Made by a program: the position numbers and the translations under genes. A stretch of 64,000 nt of DNA from CAYQJS01 sp964417895 (GTDB lineage Bacteria; Chloroflexota; UBA6077; SHYK01), in NCBI GenBank assembly GCA_964417895.1, contig CAYQJS010000025.1:8491-72490 (forward strand), given 5' to 3'. Below, piece after piece: positions 49,657 through 58,234 of this stretch. The notes under the pieces were generated by a model, which was given only the letters and a program-made list of their open reading frames with translations, made no database searches and was not told the origin of the DNA. Position 1 is the stretch's first letter; each line of letters starts with the position of its first letter.

Positions 49657-50552
49657 CTAGGGCAGAGCCCGTAGGGCTTCTTCGTAGAATCGGGTCTCCA
49701 GCACCTCGTCGACCGTCCTCGCCGGTTTCTTGAACTTCTCCGCTGCGTTGTTCAGAAGCCGCTCGAACACTTCCGGACCGATTGTCTCGCTCCAGTAGGG
49801 CGCGAGCCACTTGTAGGCTTCCCGCGCAGTCTCGGGGCTGTCGACGCCCCAGTCCTTCGCATACCGCAACATCACGTCGATCGTCCCGTCCACGTTTTCA
49901 CGGCAGTAGCGCACGGCCTTGACGTAGGCTCGGACGACGGCGCCGACCTCCTCCGGGTCGTTCGCGATCTTCTCGCGTGTCACGTGCACGCCGTTGCAGC
50001 CGAGCCCGGGACTGTAGTCAGCCTCGCACCCGAGGTTGACGTACCCTTGCTTGGAGAGAAACAGCCACCAGGGAGAGCCGACTGGCGCACCGTCGCCAAT
50101 TCCCTCCTGGAGAGCCCGGAACTGGTCCGGGTGGCCTCCCTTGACGCCGAAGAGGCTGATGTCGGTCTCCTCGAATTTCACGCCGTGCTGAGCCAGGATG
50201 CTCTTTAGCTCCAGGGCGAGCCCGTTGTGCTCACCTCCGTCGCCGGCCATCACGACGGTCGAAATGCGGTCCGCCGTGCCGACCTCTGGACGAATCATGA
50301 GGGTGTGGCTGGTAGCCCGCGCCTGGTGCTGGGCCACGAAGATCAGCCCATTCGGCTCGAGGAAACGCCCCCGCCCGACGGCGGTAGCGACGTAGTCGAG
50401 CTCGCCGCGCAGCGCTCTTCGGCGGAGTTACGCACGCCGTACTCGATCTTCGCCTGGATGCCTTCCTCGGGAAGGAACTTGTCGATCGCGACAAATAGTG
50501 GCGTAAAGCTGGGCGCCGGCCTCGGCGCGCTAATCGTGATCTGCTTGGCCAT
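49657..50552 (-). pseudogene. NMT1/THI5-like ABC substrate-binding protein, frameshifted
   Basis: ATG 50552 opens KQITISAPRPAPSFTPLFVA and reads to RNSAEE, then loses frame near 50411-50420, where one base appears to be missing. The second frame restores LRGELDYVATAVGRGRFLE, then PNGLIFVAQHQ, GDGGEHNGLALELKS, AVVRAYVKAVRYCREN and the normal C-terminus at 49657. Together they form a 298-aa binding protein of the nitrate/taurine/pyrimidine-precursor type. There is no signal peptide and no permease nearby. GGAGGAG precedes the start. The break is an indel in the sequence or a recent mutation. Confidence 0.72.
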
Positions 50553-50801
50553 GGATCTCCTCCTTCGTTTTCCCAGACAACGATGGGCAGTATAGCGTCG
50601 ATTCGGCGCGCGCTCGCCGCCCCGGGTGAGCGCGACAGTCCGGGAAGTCAATGGGCGGTGGCAATCTGCCCGCTACTGCCGCTCTGAATGAAAGTTGGCG
50701 CCACCGTATACTTGCCCGCGCATCCCGCGCGCAAAGCTGGTGTCGCGCGACCCGGCGTATGATGGCGCTCACCAGCAGCTGCTGAAGTATGGAGCCGATC
50801 G

Positions 50802-51956
50802 ATGAGAGCCAGCGCGAAAACCTGGGACGACCAGCGGCTGAAGCGTGATCGGCTGGCGCAGCTACAGGCGCATATGCTCCAGCATGACGTCGGCGCCCTG
50901 TATCTCAACGACGATGTCTATCGTCGGTACGTGCTGAACCTCTCGGTCCCGGGAGGGAAGGTCCTCGTTCCCGCGGAAGGCGAAGCCGTGGCGCTCGTGC
51001 GGCGGCGAGACCTTGGTTACGTGGAGCTCCAGCACGGGAGGATCCATCCGCCCATCGGCAAGGAGAACGAGGAAGAGCGACTGGACGACGGGGCATCAAC
51101 GAGCAGATTCGGCGCCCGCATGGCTGAGCTCATGGCCGAGCTGGGCCTGCGGGGCGAGCGCCTCGGCGTCGACGCGCTCACGCCCACGGGGTTCGCGGCC
51201 CTCACGCACGCGGGCATCCGCCTCCTGGACGCCGCCCCGATCCTCGAGCGTGCCTGGTCCGTCAAGACCCCGGACGAAGTCGAGGTCTACCGCTCCATCG
51301 GCCGGCAGTACGTTCGCACGATGGCCGCCTTCAGGAATGCCGTTCGGCCCGGCGTCAGCGAGATCGAGCTGGCGGCCACCGTGACGGCTACCTGGTACGA
51401 GGTCGGCGGCGAGGACATCGCTCAGCTCAACATCTGCAGCGGCGAGAACATGAACCCCTGGCTGCGGTGGCCCAGCGAGCGCAGGCTGCAGCGCGGGGAG
51501 TTTGTGGGCATCGACCTCCACGGGCGCGGGATCAACGGGCTGCGTGGAGACGCAGGCAGCACGTTCTTCGTCGGGGACAGTCCGACGGCCGAACAGCGCG
51601 ACCTCTATCGGCGGGCCCACGACTATCTGCGCGCCACGATGGACATCCTGCGCGCGGGCCGCACTATCGCCGAGGTCACCGCGCTGGTGCCGCGCCTTCC
51701 CGAGCGGTATATGCCGCAGCTCCACAACTACAACATCGCCCACGGCGTCGGCATGGGCTCTTCGGGCTACCCGCACATGGATCCGCGCGACGATCCCATC
51801 GACGACGTGCTCTATCGGAACCAGGTGCTGGCTGTCGAATGCTACTTCGGGGAGGAGGGCAGCCCGCTGGCGGTGAAGCTAGAGGAGCAGATCGTGGTGC
51901 GCGACGGCCCGCCCGAGGTGCTGGGTGGGATGCCGTTCGAGGAGCGGCTCCTCTAG
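50802..51956 (+). CDS. M24 family metallopeptidase (Xaa-Pro dipeptidase/creatinase-like)
   Basis: This 384-aa pita-bread enzyme has an N-terminal creatinase-like domain (1-150) with DVGALYLNDDVYRRYVLN. The catalytic domain has metal ligands at the usual places: Asp in GIDLHGRG (about 237), Asp in LRGDAGSTFF (about 248), His in NIAHGVGMGSSGYPH (about 312), Glu in LAVECYFGEEGSP (about 347) and Glu in KLEEQIVV (about 362). It could hydrolyse Xaa-Pro dipeptides, or be a non-peptidase relative such as a creatinase- or DMSP-lyase-type enzyme. The start ATG 50802 is clear. A small YCII-like gene follows. Confidence 0.9.
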   Translation: MRASAKTWDDQRLKRDRLAQLQAHMLQHDVGALYLNDDVYRRYVLNLSVPGGKVLVPAEGEAVALVRRRDLGYVELQHGRIHPPIGKENEEERLDDGASTSRFGARMAELMAELGLRGERLGVDALTPTGFAALTHAGIRLLDAAPILERAWSVKTPDEVEVYRSIGRQYVRTMAAFRNAVRPGVSEIELAATVTATWYEVGGEDIAQLNICSGENMNPWLRWPSERRLQRGEFVGIDLHGRGINGLRGDAGSTFFVGDSPTAEQRDLYRRAHDYLRATMDILRAGRTIAEVTALVPRLPERYMPQLHNYNIAHGVGMGSSGYPHMDPRDDPIDDVLYRNQVLAVECYFGEEGSPLAVKLEEQIVVRDGPPEVLGGMPFEERLL

Positions 51957-52007
51957 CTAGCGTCCCACCAGGAGATCTGGCTCAGACTGACCGAGAGGCG
52001 GCAACGC

Positions 52008-52322
52008 TTGCTCTACATCATCTACCAGGTGGACAGACCGAACGGCGAAGCCATACGCGCCGCCAATCGGGAGGCGCACTTTGCCTACCTTGAGAAACAT
52101 CGGGATGTGCTCGTCCTCGGAGGGGCGATGCTGGCAGAGGACGGCGCAACACGGACCGGAAGCGTGCTGATCATCAACGTCCGGGGCCGCGAAGCCGCCG
52201 AAGTCTTCTCGCTCAGCGAGCCGTTTCGTCGGGCCGGTCTCTTCGAGCATGTTGAGATTCACCGCATGCGCCGAGGGCAGTGGAACCCGGAGGCAGCGCC
52301 CAGGACGGCGGAGGGCGAATAA
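52008..52322 (+). CDS. YCII-related small protein
   Basis: This 104-aa ferredoxin-like fold protein (LYIIYQVDRPNGEAIRAANR, EAHFAYLEKH, LVLGGAMLAEDG) has the conserved His of YciI-like proteins near residue 24. TTG 52008 is used as the start with GAGAGGCGG upstream. Such proteins often act on small metabolites or as helper subunits. It lies 51 bp after the M24 peptidase on the same strand and may be co-transcribed. Confidence 0.75.
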   Translation: MLYIIYQVDRPNGEAIRAANREAHFAYLEKHRDVLVLGGAMLAEDGATRTGSVLIINVRGREAAEVFSLSEPFRRAGLFEHVEIHRMRRGQWNPEAAPRTAEGE

Positions 52323-52340
52323 GCTCAGCGCCGCCAGCCT

Positions 52341-52832
52341 TTACGCGTGCGCCCCTACCGGGGTGAGGCCGCTCGCCTGGGCAGCAATCTCCTCGACGCT
52401 CTGGTCGAGATCGAGCTGCCGGTTCTGGCGATGCTCCGGGTCGGCGTCTTTCACCAGAGCGAAGACCTCCAGGCGGTTGCCTTCGGGATCCAGGAAGTAG
52501 CACGAGATGGTGTTGCCCATCGCCACGTAGGCGTGGCTAACCGTGTGGTCGATGGGCACGCCCTTCGCCTTGAACCCTTCGTAGAACGCCTTGACGTCCT
52601 CGACCGCGGGTACGTGCCAGGCGATGTGGGCGAGGATCTTGGCATCGCCCTCTCGTCCCTTCGCCAGGGCCAGCTCGTGGTCTTCTATCTCCGGGTCGGC
52701 GGTCATGAACACCATCCGCCCCGGGTTCTCGTGGTAGACGGTGAGCCCGAGAACATCTCGATAGAACGCGACCATCTTGTCCATGTCGTTCACATAGAGC
52801 ACCACATGGCTCAGACCCATGACCTTCGGCAT
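52341..52832 (-). CDS. VOC family protein (glyoxalase/extradiol dioxygenase-like)
   Basis: This 163-aa vicinal-oxygen-chelate protein begins MPKVMGLSHVVLYVNDMDKM, with the first metal His near residue 9. It has FYRDVLGLTVYHENPGRMVF, HIAWHVPAVEDVKAFYEGF (second His region) and CYFLDPEGNRLEVFALVKD (metal Glu). It resembles small glyoxalase/catechol-dioxygenase-like enzymes; the substrate is unknown. GGAGGAG lies directly upstream of ATG 52832. Appears monocistronic. Confidence 0.85.
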   Translation of the reverse strand: MPKVMGLSHVVLYVNDMDKMVAFYRDVLGLTVYHENPGRMVFMTADPEIEDHELALAKGREGDAKILAHIAWHVPAVEDVKAFYEGFKAKGVPIDHTVSHAYVAMGNTISCYFLDPEGNRLEVFALVKDADPEHRQNRQLDLDQSVEEIAAQASGLTPVGAHA

Positions 52833-52928
52833 CTGAACTCCTCCACTGGCTTCTTTTCCGGATCCGGCGTCACTTTGCCTCTCGGCGTCAGAGGCTGTCA
52901 ACTCGCCTCGTTCCATCCTGCCAGAGCT

Positions 52929-54140
52929 TCAGGTGTCCTGGGCCCGAACCCAGTGCCTTACTGGTCGAGCAAGAAAGTCGTCCAGCGGAATGCCGCCGCT
53001 ACCGACGAGGAGCATTCGGTCCGGCTTGAAAGCGGCGGCGAAAGCTGACATCCCGGGCCGTTCGGCGCTCCCGCGACCGCTCTTCACCTCGATGGCCGTG
53101 AGCTGTCGGCGGGCGCGCACGACGAAGTCCACCTCGTGGCCGCGGTCGCGCCAGTAGAACACGTCACACTCACCGGCGGCAGCGGCGTTCGCGAGGTGAG
53201 CGCCCACGGCGGACTCGACGAGTCTCCCCCACCGCTCGCGATCAGCTCGCGCTTCCTCGAAACTGACGCCCGACTGCGCCGACATCAGGGCGGTGTTCAT
53301 TACCTGCAGCTTGGGGCTGGACGCGCGCTGCCGGACCTGCTCGCCTGCGAACTTCGGAAGCCCGACCACCATTCCCGCCGCGCTCAGCAGGTCGAGGTAG
53401 TGGGCAAGCGTGGTCGTGTTCCCCGCGTCCTGGAGCTGGCCGAGCATCTTCTGGTACGAAAGCACCTGGCCCGAGTAACCACAGGCGAGGTCGAACAGCC
53501 GACGAAGGAGGGCGGGCTTGTCGACGCGCGTGAGGAGCAGCACATCCCGGGAGATGGTCGTCTCGATGAGCGCGTCTCGAATGTAGCGGGCCCACCGTTC
53601 AGGCTCGCTCACCAGAGGAGCTGCACCCGGGTACCCGCCGAAGAAGACGTATTGATCGATCGACCAGCCGAATGCCTCGTGCATCTCGGCAAACGACCAG
53701 TGCATCATGGGGATGATCTCGAAGCGGCCCGCCAGGCTTTCCGTCAGGCCGCGCTGGATCAGGAGCGGAGCCGACCCGAGCAGGACGACGTGGAGTGGAA
53801 CGCGTCGAGTGGTGTCCTCGTCCCAGAGTCGCTTGACGGTTTCCGACCAGCCCGGGATCTTGTGGATTTCGTCCAGGGCGAGGATTGCTCCACGGGCGTC
53901 GCCATCCAGGGCGGCCAGACGGGCGGCATCCCACTGTTGCTCGATCCATGGGCGGCCACGTAGTGTTGGCTCATCCGCAGACGCGTAAACTGTGGACAGG
54001 TCCGAAGCGTCAACGACCTGGCGAACCAGGGTCGTCTTGCCAACCTGCCGCGGCCCGGCTACGACCTGTATGAACCTGCGTGGTTCGCCCAGCCGGGCCG
54101 CGAGGACAGCAGCCTGGGGGCGGGTGTACGAAGTACTCAT
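52929..54140 (-). CDS. AAA_14/DUF4143 ATPase
   Basis: This 403-aa protein has Walker A AGPRQVGKTTLVRQ (about residues 28-41), Walker B AILALDEIHKIPGW (about 84-97) and sensor VVLLGSAPLL. A C-terminal DUF4143 region with a nuclease-like signature follows: VFYWRDRGHEVDFVVRARRQ then LTAIEVKSGRG, a D...E-x-K pattern. The family is widespread in prokaryotes with unknown role, perhaps in defence or mobile-element control. ATG 54140 is embedded in a four-half-site operator (54134-54173), so the protein or a partner probably autoregulates the gene. Confidence 0.86.
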   Translation of the reverse strand: MSTSYTRPQAAVLAARLGEPRRFIQVVAGPRQVGKTTLVRQVVDASDLSTVYASADEPTLRGRPWIEQQWDAARLAALDGDARGAILALDEIHKIPGWSETVKRLWDEDTTRRVPLHVVLLGSAPLLIQRGLTESLAGRFEIIPMMHWSFAEMHEAFGWSIDQYVFFGGYPGAAPLVSEPERWARYIRDALIETTISRDVLLLTRVDKPALLRRLFDLACGYSGQVLSYQKMLGQLQDAGNTTTLAHYLDLLSAAGMVVGLPKFAGEQVRQRASSPKLQVMNTALMSAQSGVSFEEARADRERWGRLVESAVGAHLANAAAAGECDVFYWRDRGHEVDFVVRARRQLTAIEVKSGRGSAERPGMSAFAAAFKPDRMLLVGSGGIPLDDFLARPVRHWVRAQDT

Positions 54141-54173
54141 TATATTGAGTAATTTTACTCAACACACTGAGTA
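54134..54173. promoter_or_regulatory. Four alternating half-sites at exact 11-bp spacing over the ATPase start
   Basis: TACTCAT (54134), TTGAGTA (54145), TACTCAA (54156) and CTGAGTA (54167) alternate in orientation, each start 11 bp from the last, about one helical turn. The first site includes the start codon of the DUF4143 gene. The middle pair is a perfect 7-bp inverted repeat with 4 bp between. This is the AT-richest stretch for kilobases, and a cooperative autoregulatory operator is inferred. Confidence 0.65.
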
Positions 54174-54282
54174 AACTGACAATGGTAGGATTGGACGCAA
54201 GCCGACAGGTGGAGTCACGGAATGGCGAATCTTCCCTCGAAATGGCGGATGGGCATGTCCCCCTTTGGACTGGCCTGAGGTG

Positions 54283-54936
54283 ATGTCACCGCTGGACCCC
54301 GGGCGCGGGTACACACTGGCGGAGGTGTTCGGCGGCCTCCGTTACCCGGTCCGCACAGACCACGATTACTTCGTGGCGGAGCCGCCGGAGAGTCTCGACC
54401 TCGCCCCCGCCCAACTGCGGGCGCTCGAGGTCCGCGCATCATTCTTCGTCGACCACGGTTGGTCCTTTGGGCCTGACCGGGAGATCGTGCCGTTCGTGTG
54501 GGATCCGCGAGTCGGGGGGCAGCCCCGATTCTCGGAAGCGGAGGCGCTCACCGACTATGACTCGGGCCTCCTCGGCCTTGCCTCCATGTCGGCCTCCACA
54601 TCGCAGGACCAGGCGCAGCTCTATGCTCTCCTCACTCGTGCGATCCTGATGGTCCATCGGTCCAACCGTGATCTGCTGGCGGAGTGGTTCGATGGCCAGG
54701 GGCCGGCTTCGAGGAACGCCTTCCTCTATTTCGATCGGGAGCGGATTCCGGCGGTAGAGAAGCTGCTTGGCGTGGACGGCGCCATCGACCGCGCGCTCTG
54801 GGATGTGCGATTCGACGAGCTGAGTGCCTGCCTCGGCCAGGATGCGTTTGCCAAACACCACTTCCGCTGGATCGAGTTCCTGGCGCACGCGGTGGACATC
54901 CCGCGCCTGATCGCCCTGATCCGAGCCGCGCAGTGA
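54283..54936 (+). CDS. Hypothetical protein
   Basis: This 217-aa protein has no domain I can name. Notable segments are GRGYTLAEVFGGLRYPVRTD, RASFFVDHGWSFGPDREIVP, VWDPRVGGQPRFSEAEALTD and a helical C-terminus (LIALIRAAQ). ATG 54283 is used; a TTG at 54265 is in frame. It is divergent from the ATPase gene and could be controlled by the same AT-rich operator region. Amino-acid composition and codon use are normal for a real gene. Confidence 0.6.
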   Translation: MSPLDPGRGYTLAEVFGGLRYPVRTDHDYFVAEPPESLDLAPAQLRALEVRASFFVDHGWSFGPDREIVPFVWDPRVGGQPRFSEAEALTDYDSGLLGLASMSASTSQDQAQLYALLTRAILMVHRSNRDLLAEWFDGQGPASRNAFLYFDRERIPAVEKLLGVDGAIDRALWDVRFDELSACLGQDAFAKHHFRWIEFLAHAVDIPRLIALIRAAQ

Positions 54937-55072
54937 TGGTAGGTTCGGCCAGGGCGGCCCGCCTCCGCTAGGACCCTCGCCGTCGGGATGCGATTGCTCA
55001 ATCCCGGCTTGCGGGAGTGGTTAGCGCCGCAGGTGATAGCATTTTGCGTAATCCCGGAACTGGAGACGCGTA

Positions 55073-55902
55073 ATGTCAAGTCTGCCGACCGGAATGGAGT
55101 CCCTCGCCGAGCTCGTCCGCTTTGCGCCGGACGTTTACGGCTTCCGCTATCTGAACTACGTGGCGATGTTCATCGCCACCGGCGACGGCGTCATCCTGGC
55201 CGACCCAATCGGCCAGGGGAATCCACGCACGCCGACCATGATCAAAGAGGCGATCCGCTCGGTCACGGATGAGCCGGTCAAGTACGTGGTCTATAGCCAC
55301 TCCGCCGCCGACCACGCGACCGGCGGTGTGGTCTTCGCCGACACGGCTCAGTTCGTGGGGCATCGCCGCGCGGCGGAGAAGCTCGCCGCGGCGAACGATC
55401 CGACGACGCCGGTGCCCACGGTGACGTTCGACGAGCAGTTTGCGCTGGAGCTGGGTGGTAGGCGCCTCGACCTGTATTCGGCGTCTCGGCGAACGACGAC
55501 TACATCATCCTGCACGACCCGGCCAGCAGGGTGGTTATGACGGTGGACTTCGTTCAGCCGCGCAACGTCCCTTTCCGGGGGCTGCTCGGCCACCCGGACA
55601 GGATCGTGGAGCGCCTGCAATGGATCTACGACAACCTGGATTTCGACGGCCTCATATCCGGGCACGCCAGCCCACAGATGGTGGGCACCCGAGACGATGT
55701 GCTGGAGCAGCGGCAGTACTACCTGGACCTTGCCGAGGCGCTCGCATCCGCCCGAGCGGCCGGCCTCGCGGACGGCTCGCCAGAGCTCGCCGCCGACGTG
55801 CGGGCCGCGCTCGTGCCCCGGTATGGATCGTGGCGTCGCTTCGACGAGTTCCTCCCCCTCAACATCGAGGGCATGATCCGCTGGCGAGCCAGCGAGTCGT
55901 AG
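55073..55902 (+). pseudogene. Metallo-beta-lactamase fold protein, frameshifted
   Basis: The first frame gives YLNYVAMFIATGDGVILADP, VKYVVYSHSAADHATGG (the HxxxDH-type metal site with its first His replaced by Ser-His order) and then loses frame at 55474-55479, where one T appears missing. The second frame continues GVSANDDYIILHDP, VVMTVDFVQPRNVPFRG, FDGLISGHASPQMVG and ends at 55902. Joined, the product is a full-length MBL-fold hydrolase of about 276 aa. It is damaged by a real or sequencing indel. ATG 55073 starts it; no neighbour suggests its substrate. Confidence 0.75.
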
Positions 55903-56004
55903 CGGACAGGGGGTGACGCCACAGTCCCCCTGCTTCATCCGACAAGAACTGGCACCGCCGCTCGCCGACGCGATCCGTGTGAGCCTCGACACCCAAGCAA
56001 GATG

Positions 56005-56036
56005 TACAATACTGTCTAGATAGACTAGACAGGAGG
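56005..56036 (+). promoter_or_regulatory. Promoter/operator of the FitAB-like module
   Basis: TACAAT (56005-56010) is a good -10 box. TGTCTAG-ATAGA-CTAGACA (56013-56031) is a perfect 7-bp inverted repeat just after it. The ribosome site AGGAGG (56031-56036) follows. The inverted repeat would cover the transcription start, as expected for auto-repression by the antitoxin. Confidence 0.7.
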
Positions 56037-56043
56037 CTCGCTG

Positions 56044-56292
56044 ATGGCGTGGCAATTGCAGGAGGCCAAGCAGCGCTTCAGCCAGCTCGTTCAGCGCGCG
56101 CTGGATCAGGGGCCCCAGGTCGTCACTCGGCGGGGCGAAGAAGTCGTTGTCGTTGTGTCCGCTACTGAGTTTCAGCGCCTGACGGGTAGCGTGCCCGACT
56201 TCAAGGACTTCCTCTTGTCTCTTCCCGATCTGGGCGGCCTCGAGATCCGCCGGGCCACGGATGCCGCCAGGCTTGTGGAGCTGGAGCCGTGA
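56044..56292 (+). CDS. Phd/YefM-type antitoxin
   Basis: This 82-aa protein follows the Phd/YefM pattern: WQLQEAKQRFSQLVQRALDQ, PQVVTRRGEEVVVVVSATEF and QRLTG. The N-terminal domain binds the operator and the C-terminal part (residues 50-82) covers the toxin. It starts at ATG 56044 and its end overlaps the PIN toxin by 4 bp (56289-56292). Confidence 0.88.
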   Translation: MAWQLQEAKQRFSQLVQRALDQGPQVVTRRGEEVVVVVSATEFQRLTGSVPDFKDFLLSLPDLGGLEIRRATDAARLVELEP

Positions 56293-56705
56293 GCTTTCTG
56301 CTGGACACAAACGTGATCTCCGAGGCTCGCAAGCCGGCTGGCGATCCGAATGTGCGGGCGTGGATGGGGTCTGTCAGGGGAGCAGACCTGTATCTCAGCG
56401 TCCTCGTCGTTGGTGAGATCCGCCAGGGAGTCGAGCGATTGCGCCGGCGCGACCCCGCGCAGGCCGCCGTCTACGAGAACTGGCTAACGATGCTGCGCCG
56501 CGACTACGCAGACCGAATCGTTCCGGTCACAGCCGACATCGCCGAGGAATGGGGTCGACTCAACGTGCCTGATCCCGGCTCCACCGTCGATGGGCTGATG
56601 GCCGCGACGGCGAAGGTCATGGGCCTGACTCTTGTGACTCGCAACACCGCCGACGTGGCGAGGACTGGCGTGCGCGTGCTCAACCCGTTTGAGGCCGTGC
56701 GTTAG
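56289..56705 (+). CDS. PIN-domain ribonuclease toxin (FitB/VapC-like)
   Basis: This 138-aa PIN protein begins SFLLDTNVISEARKP (first Asp at residue 6), with VVGEIRQGVERLRRRD (Glu about 43), VDGLMAATAKVMGLTLVTRN (Asp) and NTADVARTGVRVLNPFE. These supply the acidic Mg/Mn site of a FitB/VapC RNase. It is the second gene of the module with a GTG/ATG overlap to the antitoxin. A palindromic element follows its stop directly. Confidence 0.88.
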   Translation: MSFLLDTNVISEARKPAGDPNVRAWMGSVRGADLYLSVLVVGEIRQGVERLRRRDPAQAAVYENWLTMLRRDYADRIVPVTADIAEEWGRLNVPDPGSTVDGLMAATAKVMGLTLVTRNTADVARTGVRVLNPFEAVR

Positions 56706-56852
56706 CAGGCTGCTGAAAACCCGCTCACCCTGTCCGCGCTGCGGACTCCGAGCCCCGATGAATCGGGGCATTCGGAGAGCTTGTCGAAGGCCCTTGTGGT
56801 TCGACAGGCTCACCCCGAGCGGAATCCGACCTTTTTCAGTAGCCTGCTGGGC
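56705..56852. repeat. MITE-like inverted-repeat element, copy 2
   Basis: AGCAGGCTGCTGAAAA at the left and TTTTTCAGTAGCCTGCT at the right are terminal inverted repeats of about 16 bp with minor mismatches. Inside are CTTGTCGAAGG and GTTCGACAGGCTCACC, and an inner hairpin GAGCCCCGATGAATCGGGGC. The left part is also at 49436 and 63928. It begins at the stop codon of the PIN toxin gene. No transposase is present. Confidence 0.75.
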
Positions 56853-56863
56853 AGCGTCGTGCC

Positions 56864-58234
56864 TCACTCGTGCCGAGACCATTCTGCCCCCGCGTTCCGG
56901 ATGGATGCGTCCAGCAGCTGAACCGTGTGCAGGACGGGGATTGCCTTACCGCCGCGCGCCAGCGCGGCCCGCAGCTGCAGGAGACAGCCGGGATTGCCCG
57001 TTGCTACGACATCCGCCTGAAGGCCAGCGATGAGCGCGGCCTTCCGGTCCCCAAGCTCGCCGGCCGCTTCTGGCTGGACCAGGTTGTAGATCCCAGCCGA
57101 CCCGCAACAGATCGCGCTCTCTGGGATCTCGCGCAATTCGATGCCCGGGATCCTGGCCAGAAGCGCCCTCGGCTGGGAGCTCACGCCCTGGGCGTGTTGC
57201 AGGTGACACGAGTCGTGGTACGCGACGCGCAGTCGGAGTGGGTGCCGCACGGCGCGCGCGCCCAGCTCGTCGAGAAACTCAGCGACGTCTCGACACTTCG
57301 CCGAGAACCGCTTTGCCCGCTCGGCGTACTCTTGATCATCGCGCAGCAGATGGCCGTAATCCTTCACGTTCGAGCCGCACCCGGCCGCGTTGGTGACGAT
57401 GACGTCGGCAGCGGCGTCTTCGAATGCGTCAATCAGCCGCTTCGCCAGCGCCAGGGCGGTTCGCTCCTCTCCAGCGTGCACGTGCAGGGCGCCGCAGCAT
57501 GGCTGATCTGGTGGCGCCACCACCTCGCAGCCCTCCGCCGCCAGCACTCGCACCGTCGCGGCGTTGACTTCTGACAGAAACTCCCGCTGGACGCAGCCGA
57601 GCACCAACCCCACTCGCTGCCGTTTGGGCCCCTGAGCCGGCGTTACGGGTGCGATCGCGCTGCGCCCGGCGACGTCCGGCAGCAGCGCCTCCATCGACCG
57701 CAGGCGGGCGGGAAGCAGTTTGAGCACGCCCGACTTTCGCGCCAGCGACCGCAGGCCAGAGCGCTGGTAGGCGGCCAGCAGCGGGCGCAGCAGGCGCAAC
57801 CGCTCCGGCTTCGTGAGCAGGGCGAACAGCATGCGGCGATGGAGCTTCTCCGCCACGGACCGCTCGTGCAAGCGTTCGATCTGCGCGCGGGTCGCTTCAA
57901 GGAGCTTCCCGTAATCGACGCCCGACGGGCATGCTGTCATGCACGACATGCAACCGAGACAGGTGTCGAAGTGCTGGACCCAGGTCGGCGTGATGGCGGC
58001 CTCGCCATCGCTGGCCAGTTTCATAAGGTATATCCGCCCGCGCGGGGAGTCCATCTCCTGGCCCCATAGCACGTACGTCGGACACGCGGGCAGGCAGAAG
58101 CCGCAATGGACGCATGTGTCGATCAGCTCCAGCGCGGGCGGATGGTGCGCGTCGAAGGCGCTCGGACCCGCCCCTTCCCCCCTGGAGGGGGAAGGTTGGG
58201 ATGGGGGGGAGGGAGGGGAAGGGGCCTTCGCCAT
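56864..58234 (-). CDS. glcF: Glycolate oxidase iron-sulfur subunit
   Basis: This 456-aa protein has two ferredoxin-type [4Fe-4S] motifs: CVHCGFCLPACP (about residues 41-52) and CLGCMSCMTACP (about 93-104). Two CCG domains follow (PCCGALHVHAGEE and ICCGSAGIYNLVQ). It carries electrons from the GlcD flavin towards quinone. ATG 58234 overlaps the glcE stop (TGATG), so translation is coupled. Residues about 5-25 are encoded by a palindromic repeat (PSPPSQPSPSRGEGAGPSA), giving an atypical N-terminus. There is no plausible start between the repeat and the first cluster. Confidence 0.92.
   Translation of the reverse strand: MAKAPSPPSPPSQPSPSRGEGAGPSAFDAHHPPALELIDTCVHCGFCLPACPTYVLWGQEMDSPRGRIYLMKLASDGEAAITPTWVQHFDTCLGCMSCMTACPSGVDYGKLLEATRAQIERLHERSVAEKLHRRMLFALLTKPERLRLLRPLLAAYQRSGLRSLARKSGVLKLLPARLRSMEALLPDVAGRSAIAPVTPAQGPKRQRVGLVLGCVQREFLSEVNAATVRVLAAEGCEVVAPPDQPCCGALHVHAGEERTALALAKRLIDAFEDAAADVIVTNAAGCGSNVKDYGHLLRDDQEYAERAKRFSAKCRDVAEFLDELGARAVRHPLRLRVAYHDSCHLQHAQGVSSQPRALLARIPGIELREIPESAICCGSAGIYNLVQPEAAGELGDRKAALIAGLQADVVATGNPGCLLQLRAALARGGKAIPVLHTVQLLDASIRNAGAEWSRHE
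58160..58225. repeat. Palindromic repeat inside the glcF coding sequence
   Basis: CGCCCCTTCCCCCCTGGAGG with GGGAAGGTTGGGATGGGGGG shows the two arms near 58170-58210. It lies 9-75 bp inside the glcF start and is translated as a Pro/Ser-rich stretch. Confidence 0.75.
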
